This document shows, in pieces, positions 6,809-10,062 of a stretch of DNA of 10,062 nucleotides (its first letter is position 1; every line of letters starts with the position of its first letter). The position numbers were made by a program, and so were the translations under genes. The notes under the pieces are model-generated. The model searched no databases and was not told the DNA's origin. It saw only the letters and a program-made list of their open reading frames with translations. This DNA is from Bacillota bacterium (lineage in GTDB: Bacteria > Bacillota > Clostridia > Lachnospirales > Lachnospiraceae): assembly GCA_023435505.1 (NCBI GenBank), contig JAEYRR010000019.1, forward strand, positions 1 through 10,062, read 5' to 3'.

Positions 6809-8077
6809 ATGGATCAACAAATGTACAACCAAAATCAACCACTGTATCAAGGTCAGCCATCATATCAAGGAAGACCACCATATCAGGGCCAACCACTGTA
6901 TCAGGGTCAGCCACCGTATCAGGGTCAGCCACCGTATCAGGGTCAACCACCGTATCAGGGTCAGCCACCATACCCAGGTCAGCCAGCATATCAGGGCCAA
7001 CCTATGCCTAATGGACTGAATGGGGTATATTATGGCAATACACCTATGCAGGATGCAAGAATGCAGGAAGAGTATAGACTGCAGAACGAGAGAATGCAGA
7101 AACGAATGGAGCATAATATAAAAAAGAAGGAGGTCTCAAGACTATTTAGAGTCTTGATATACTATACTTTGGCGATGTCCGTACCGAGTATAGTCTATTC
7201 TTTCATAAATATTATGTATTTATCGCTTAAGTACTATAATGATGCTGCTTTGCTTGAATATAAAATAGACCAATTCTCACAGGAAGTTGTGAAGAATGGG
7301 TGGATGTATCTGATGGGTCTGATCTTAGGCTTCCTTGTGCTATTCATTTACCGTAGAAAGAAGCTGTTTATAGAAGATATAGGCCCAAAAAGAGGAAAGA
7401 TGAAGGTTTCTACTTTTTTTGCTCTGCTCATTCTTTTATTGACTCCTAGTACTTTTGTTTCCTTGTTTTCTTTTGGGTCGGAGGCATTTTTAAATCTATT
7501 TGGCTTAACTGTAAACGAGGGAATCAATAGTGTTCTGTCTTCCGAGGGGATGCAGGTAAGCATGTTTTTATATGTCATTCTTTTTGGACCAATTATGGAG
7601 GAGATATTATTTAGAGGAGTTTTACTTCACAGACTTGAGAAGTATGGAAAGGTATTTGCGATTGTAGTATCTGCAATCTCTTTTGGTGTTTTTCATGGTA
7701 ACCTGACCCAAGGAATATTTGCAATCATCATTGGATTATTACTTGGCTATGTCGCTCTGGAATACTCATTAAAATGGTGTATCATTCTTCATGTGTTTAA
7801 TAATAGCTTATCTATGGGACAGGATCTACTCATGAATTACTACTCCGATATACAAGTAGAATTCATTTGCTTTGTAGTATTGGCTGTGATCTCCGTATTG
7901 GGTATCCTCCTCTTGATTAAGAAAAAGACCATATTAGTAGAGTATAAAGAGAAAAATCCTACTGTACCTGGCAGTAAAGCGCTTGTATATGGGAATCCAT
8001 GGTTTATCGTATTCCTTTGTTTTTGCTTTGTGGCCGTTGTATTTTATATGTATAGTTCCATATCCTTTTTACCATAA
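6809..8077 (+). CDS. CPBP (CAAX/ABI) intramembrane protease family protein with N-terminal YQGQPx repeat tail
   Basis: The 422-residue protein has three parts. Residues 1-66 are low-complexity, with nine hexapeptides of the form YQGQPx from Y13 to P65. Residues about 67-108 are Met/Gln/Glu/Arg-rich and probably helical (MQDARMQEEY, QNERMQKRMEHN). The rest holds about eight membrane segments with the CPBP motifs: EExxxR as E264-E265-x3-R269, FxxxH ending at H296, and HxxxN as H328-x3-N332. These glutamates and histidines are the proposed catalytic residues of Rce1-like glutamyl intramembrane proteases, so the active site looks complete. Bacterial members include bacteriocin self-immunity proteins (Abi), but most have no known substrate. 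The repeat tail has no hydrophobic leader, so it probably lies in the cytosol. GGGAG (6796-6800) precedes the ATG by 8 nt. It is the second gene of the MATE operon and is followed by a terminator. Confidence 0.9.
   Translation: MDQQMYNQNQPLYQGQPSYQGRPPYQGQPLYQGQPPYQGQPPYQGQPPYQGQPPYPGQPAYQGQPMPNGLNGVYYGNTPMQDARMQEEYRLQNERMQKRMEHNIKKKEVSRLFRVLIYYTLAMSVPSIVYSFINIMYLSLKYYNDAALLEYKIDQFSQEVVKNGWMYLMGLILGFLVLFIYRRKKLFIEDIGPKRGKMKVSTFFALLILLLTPSTFVSLFSFGSEAFLNLFGLTVNEGINSVLSSEGMQVSMFLYVILFGPIMEEILFRGVLLHRLEKYGKVFAIVVSAISFGVFHGNLTQGIFAIIIGLLLGYVALEYSLKWCIILHVFNNSLSMGQDLLMNYYSDIQVEFICFVVLAVISVLGILLLIKKKTILVEYKEKNPTVPGSKALVYGNPWFIVFLCFCFVAVVFYMYSSISFLP
6845..7003 (+). repeat. 18-bp tandem repeat array encoding nine YQGQPx hexapeptides
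   Basis: Nine in-phase 18-bp units encode Y-Q-G-Q-P-(P/L/S/A/M), with single exceptions (R for Q in unit 2; P for Q in unit 8). Units at 6899 and 6917 are identical, and those at 6935 and 6953 each differ by one base, indicating recent expansion by slippage or recombination. Outer units are more diverged. Length variation between strains would preserve the frame. Confidence 0.95.
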
Positions 8078-8082
8078 GTGAT

Positions 8083-8119
8083 AAAAGCGTTAAAATCATT
8101 TGGATTTTAACGCTTTTTT
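8083..8119 (+). terminator. Strong intrinsic terminator after the MATE-CPBP operon
   Basis: A perfect 15-bp inverted repeat (8083-8097 with 8103-8117) surrounds a 5-nt loop and runs into a T-tract ending at 8119. It begins 5 nt after the CPBP stop codon. The A-rich left edge could also let it work on the opposite strand, though no gene faces it. Confidence 0.93.
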
Positions 8120-8146
8120 GGTATGTACCATATAAATGTATAAAAT
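8118..8146 (+). promoter_or_regulatory. Candidate carB promoter
   Basis: TTGGTA (8118-8123) and TAAAAT (8141-8146) are separated by 17 nt, giving a leader of about 105 nt before the carB ATG. The -35 overlaps the preceding terminator's T-tract. A second weak option is TAACAT (8193-8198) with a poor T-rich -35. The region is so AT-rich that chance matches are likely. Confidence 0.3.
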
Positions 8147-8183
8147 ACAAAAAAAATGAATAAAAATAGTTTTTTCTTTTAGA

Positions 8184-8201
8184 ATAATGTGGTAACATTA
8201 T
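8184..8201. promoter_or_regulatory. Perfect dyad upstream of carB, possible operator
   Basis: ATAATGT (8184-8190), GGTA, ACATTAT (8195-8201): an 18-bp sequence with perfect 7-bp arms and a 4-bp centre, 57 nt before the carB start. The size fits a site for a dimeric DNA-binding regulator. As RNA the hairpin would be weak and has no U-run after it, so it is not a terminator. It does not match PyrR-binding or CcpA-site consensus sequences as I know them. Confidence 0.4.
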
Positions 8202-8258
8202 GAAGAAAAGAGCTAGGATTCAAAATATTATTAAGTAAAAAACGATAATGGAGGCAAA

Positions 8259-10062
8259 ATGGGAAAGAGAAATGATATTCATAAGGTTTTGATTATAGGC
8301 TCGGGTCCAATTATTATTGGTCAGGCATGTGAATTTGACTATTCTGGAACCCAGGCTTGTAAGGCTTTAAAGAAGCTTGGATATGAGATCGTGCTTGTTA
8401 ATTCTAATCCAGCAACTATCATGACAGATCCGGGTATCGCAGATGTGACGTACATAGAACCGTTGAATGTAACAAGGCTTGAACAGATTATCAAGAAGGA
8501 AAAACCAGATGCCATTCTTCCTAATCTGGGAGGACAATCCGGATTAAATCTATGCTCTGAACTTTCAGCAAAAGGAATCCTCGAAAAGTATGGGGTAAAG
8601 GTCATTGGTGTTCAGGTAGATGCCATCGAGCGTGGCGAGGACAGAATAGAATTCAAAAAGACAATGAACAGCCTCGGGATAGAGATGGCAAGAAGCGAGG
8701 TGGCATATTCGGTAGAGGAAGCTCTTACTATTGCGGATCAGCTGGGTTATCCTGTGGTGCTTCGGCCAGCATATACAATGGGGGGCGCTGGTGGTGGCCT
8801 AGTATATAACGTAGAAGAATTAAAGACTGTCTGTGCTAGAGGTCTTCAGGCAAGCTTAGTGGGACAGGTACTGGTAGAGGAATCTGTTCTTGGTTGGGAA
8901 GAATTAGAGTTAGAAGTAGTCCGTGATGCCAAGAATAATATGATAACAGTCTGCTTTATTGAAAATATAGATCCATTAGGTGTACATACAGGAGATTCTT
9001 TCTGCTCCGCTCCAATGCTTACTATATCAGAGGAGGTACAGAAAAGATTACAGGAGCAGGCTTACCGTATTGTTGAAGCCATTGAGGTAATCGGGGGTAC
9101 CAATGTTCAATTTGCCCATGATCCAGTTTCAGACCGTATTATTGTAATTGAGATAAATCCAAGAACTTCCCGTTCTTCCGCTCTTGCTTCTAAAGCAACC
9201 GGTTTTCCAATTGCCCTTATATCTGCCATGTTAGCAGCAGGCCTAAACCTTGATGAAATCCCTTGTGGAAAATATGGTACTTTAGACAAATATGTACCGG
9301 ATGGCGATTATGTAGTAATCAAATTCGCCAGATGGGCCTTTGAAAAATTTAAAGGCGTAGAGGACAAGCTAGGTACCCAGATGCGTGCTGTAGGTGAAGT
9401 TATGAGCATCGGTAAGACCTATAAGGAAGCTTTTCAAAAGGCAATACGAAGCCTTGAGATCGGCCGTTATGGTCTAGGTTTTGCAAAGGATTATAATTCT
9501 CTCTCAAAAGAGGAGTTGTTACAACGTCTGATTCATCCAACCAGTGAGAGACAGTTCTTAATGTATGAGGCTCTTCGAAAAGGAGCTACTGTAGAGGAAT
9601 TGTTCCAGCTTACTAAGATCAAGCATTATTTTATTGAGCAGATGAAAGAACTGGTGGAAGAGGAAGAAAACTTACTAAAGTATGCCGGCGGTCTTCCTAC
9701 GGATGAGCTGTTGATTCAGGCAAAAAAGAATGGTTTTGCAGATAAATATCTTGGTAAAATACTTCAGATTTCAGAAGAAGAGGTTAGAAACGAGAGAACT
9801 CGTCTTGGTGTGAAGGAAGCGTGGGAAGGTGTTCATGTCAGTGGTACAAAAGACAGCGCATACTATTACTCGACCTACAATGCACCGGACAATAGCACGA
9901 TTCATACAGACAAGCCGAAGATTATGATTTTAGGTGGTGGTCCTAACCGAATCGGACAGGGAATTGAGTTTGATTATTGTAGTGTTCATGCCGCCCTTTC
10001 CCTTAAAGAACTTGGATTTGAAACTATTATTGTAAACTGTAACCCGGAGACGGTGTCTACAG
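8259..10062 (+). CDS. carB: Carbamoyl-phosphate synthase large subunit, partial (C-terminus outside window)
   Basis: The first 601 codons of an expected 1060-1075 are present. CarB makes carbamoyl phosphate from bicarbonate, two ATP and ammonia delivered from glutamine by CarA, feeding pyrimidine and arginine synthesis. The carboxyphosphate half (about 1-400) has GSGPIIIGQACEFDYSGTQA (14-33), VNSNPATIMTDP (47-58), R129, R169, MGGAGGG (174-180), H243, E298 and N300, plus SRSSALASKATGFP (304-317). The oligomerisation region spans about 400-550. The second ATP-grasp half begins at IMILGGGPNRIGQGIEFDYC (555-574), showing the family's internal duplication. It differs from the E. coli type at LPNLGGQSGLN (87-97) and at EGVHVSGTKDSAYYYSTY (523-540), where VDTCAAEF is usual; such variants occur in clostridial CarB. 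The ATG follows GGAGG (8250-8254) by 4 nt. No carA lies directly upstream; the preceding operon ends in a terminator. Confidence 0.95.
   Translation, partial: MGKRNDIHKVLIIGSGPIIIGQACEFDYSGTQACKALKKLGYEIVLVNSNPATIMTDPGIADVTYIEPLNVTRLEQIIKKEKPDAILPNLGGQSGLNLCSELSAKGILEKYGVKVIGVQVDAIERGEDRIEFKKTMNSLGIEMARSEVAYSVEEALTIADQLGYPVVLRPAYTMGGAGGGLVYNVEELKTVCARGLQASLVGQVLVEESVLGWEELELEVVRDAKNNMITVCFIENIDPLGVHTGDSFCSAPMLTISEEVQKRLQEQAYRIVEAIEVIGGTNVQFAHDPVSDRIIVIEINPRTSRSSALASKATGFPIALISAMLAAGLNLDEIPCGKYGTLDKYVPDGDYVVIKFARWAFEKFKGVEDKLGTQMRAVGEVMSIGKTYKEAFQKAIRSLEIGRYGLGFAKDYNSLSKEELLQRLIHPTSERQFLMYEALRKGATVEELFQLTKIKHYFIEQMKELVEEEENLLKYAGGLPTDELLIQAKKNGFADKYLGKILQISEEEVRNERTRLGVKEAWEGVHVSGTKDSAYYYSTYNAPDNSTIHTDKPKIMILGGGPNRIGQGIEFDYCSVHAALSLKELGFETIIVNCNPETVST

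Noticed and set aside
6777..7114. Two minus-strand ORFs with regular repeats (D-P-D-T-V and W-L-T-L-I-R type)
   Set aside because: Both are antisense shadows of the 18-bp YQGQPx repeat array. Their regularity comes from the repeat, and no start signals are present.
8004..8198. 64-codon minus-strand ORF across the CPBP end and carB leader
   Set aside because: It covers the intrinsic terminator and the end of a well-supported gene on the other strand, and no convincing ribosome site was seen.
8339..8605. Minus-strand ORFs inside carB (also 9107-9289)
   Set aside because: They lie entirely within strongly conserved carB coding sequence and are antisense shadows.

Overview
The window looks like chromosome from an AT-rich Gram-positive anaerobe of the Clostridia, most probably a Lachnospiraceae-type organism. 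This rests on strong AGGAGG-type ribosome binding sites, TTG and GTG starts, short sigma-A-like promoters, U-tailed hairpin terminators, and protein variants typical of clostridia (carB, MATE, the large ABC-2 permease). No rRNA, tRNA, CRISPR array, insertion sequence or phage gene was seen. The first and last genes run off the window.

Layout. (1) Bases 1-1955, minus strand: an SPFH/stomatin-like protein with a Q-rich linker and three C-terminal zinc ribbons, followed 26 nt later by a zinc-ribbon protein that leaves the window. The pair resembles the ydjI/ydjG part of the Bacillus subtilis pspA-ydjGHI membrane-stress cluster. (2) Bases 1956-2192: a divergent promoter region. (3) Bases 2193-4518, plus strand: an ABC exporter made of an ATPase and a 539-residue permease whose start overlaps the ATPase stop, closed by a strong terminator. 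(4) Bases 4593-5372: an orphan GLUG-repeat-like protein with no signal peptide. Its apparent GTG start lies directly behind the terminator's T-run. (5) Bases 5446-8077: a two-gene operon with its own promoter, encoding a MATE-family transporter and a CPBP (CAAX/ABI) membrane protease-like protein with an N-terminal array of nine YQGQPx hexapeptides. It ends in a second strong terminator. (6) Bases 8259-10062: the first 601 codons of carB (carbamoyl-phosphate synthase large subunit), preceded by an AT-rich leader with a perfect 7+7 bp dyad and with no carA directly upstream.

Apart from carB, most of the window concerns the cell envelope: membrane-stress scaffold, ABC exporter, MATE efflux and CPBP protease. 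A shared role in coping with membrane-active compounds is possible but is inference; each block has its own transcription signals. The items most worth a second look are the GLUG gene starting inside a terminator, the CPBP repeat tail, the SPFH protein's duplicated zinc ribbons, and the dyad before carB.
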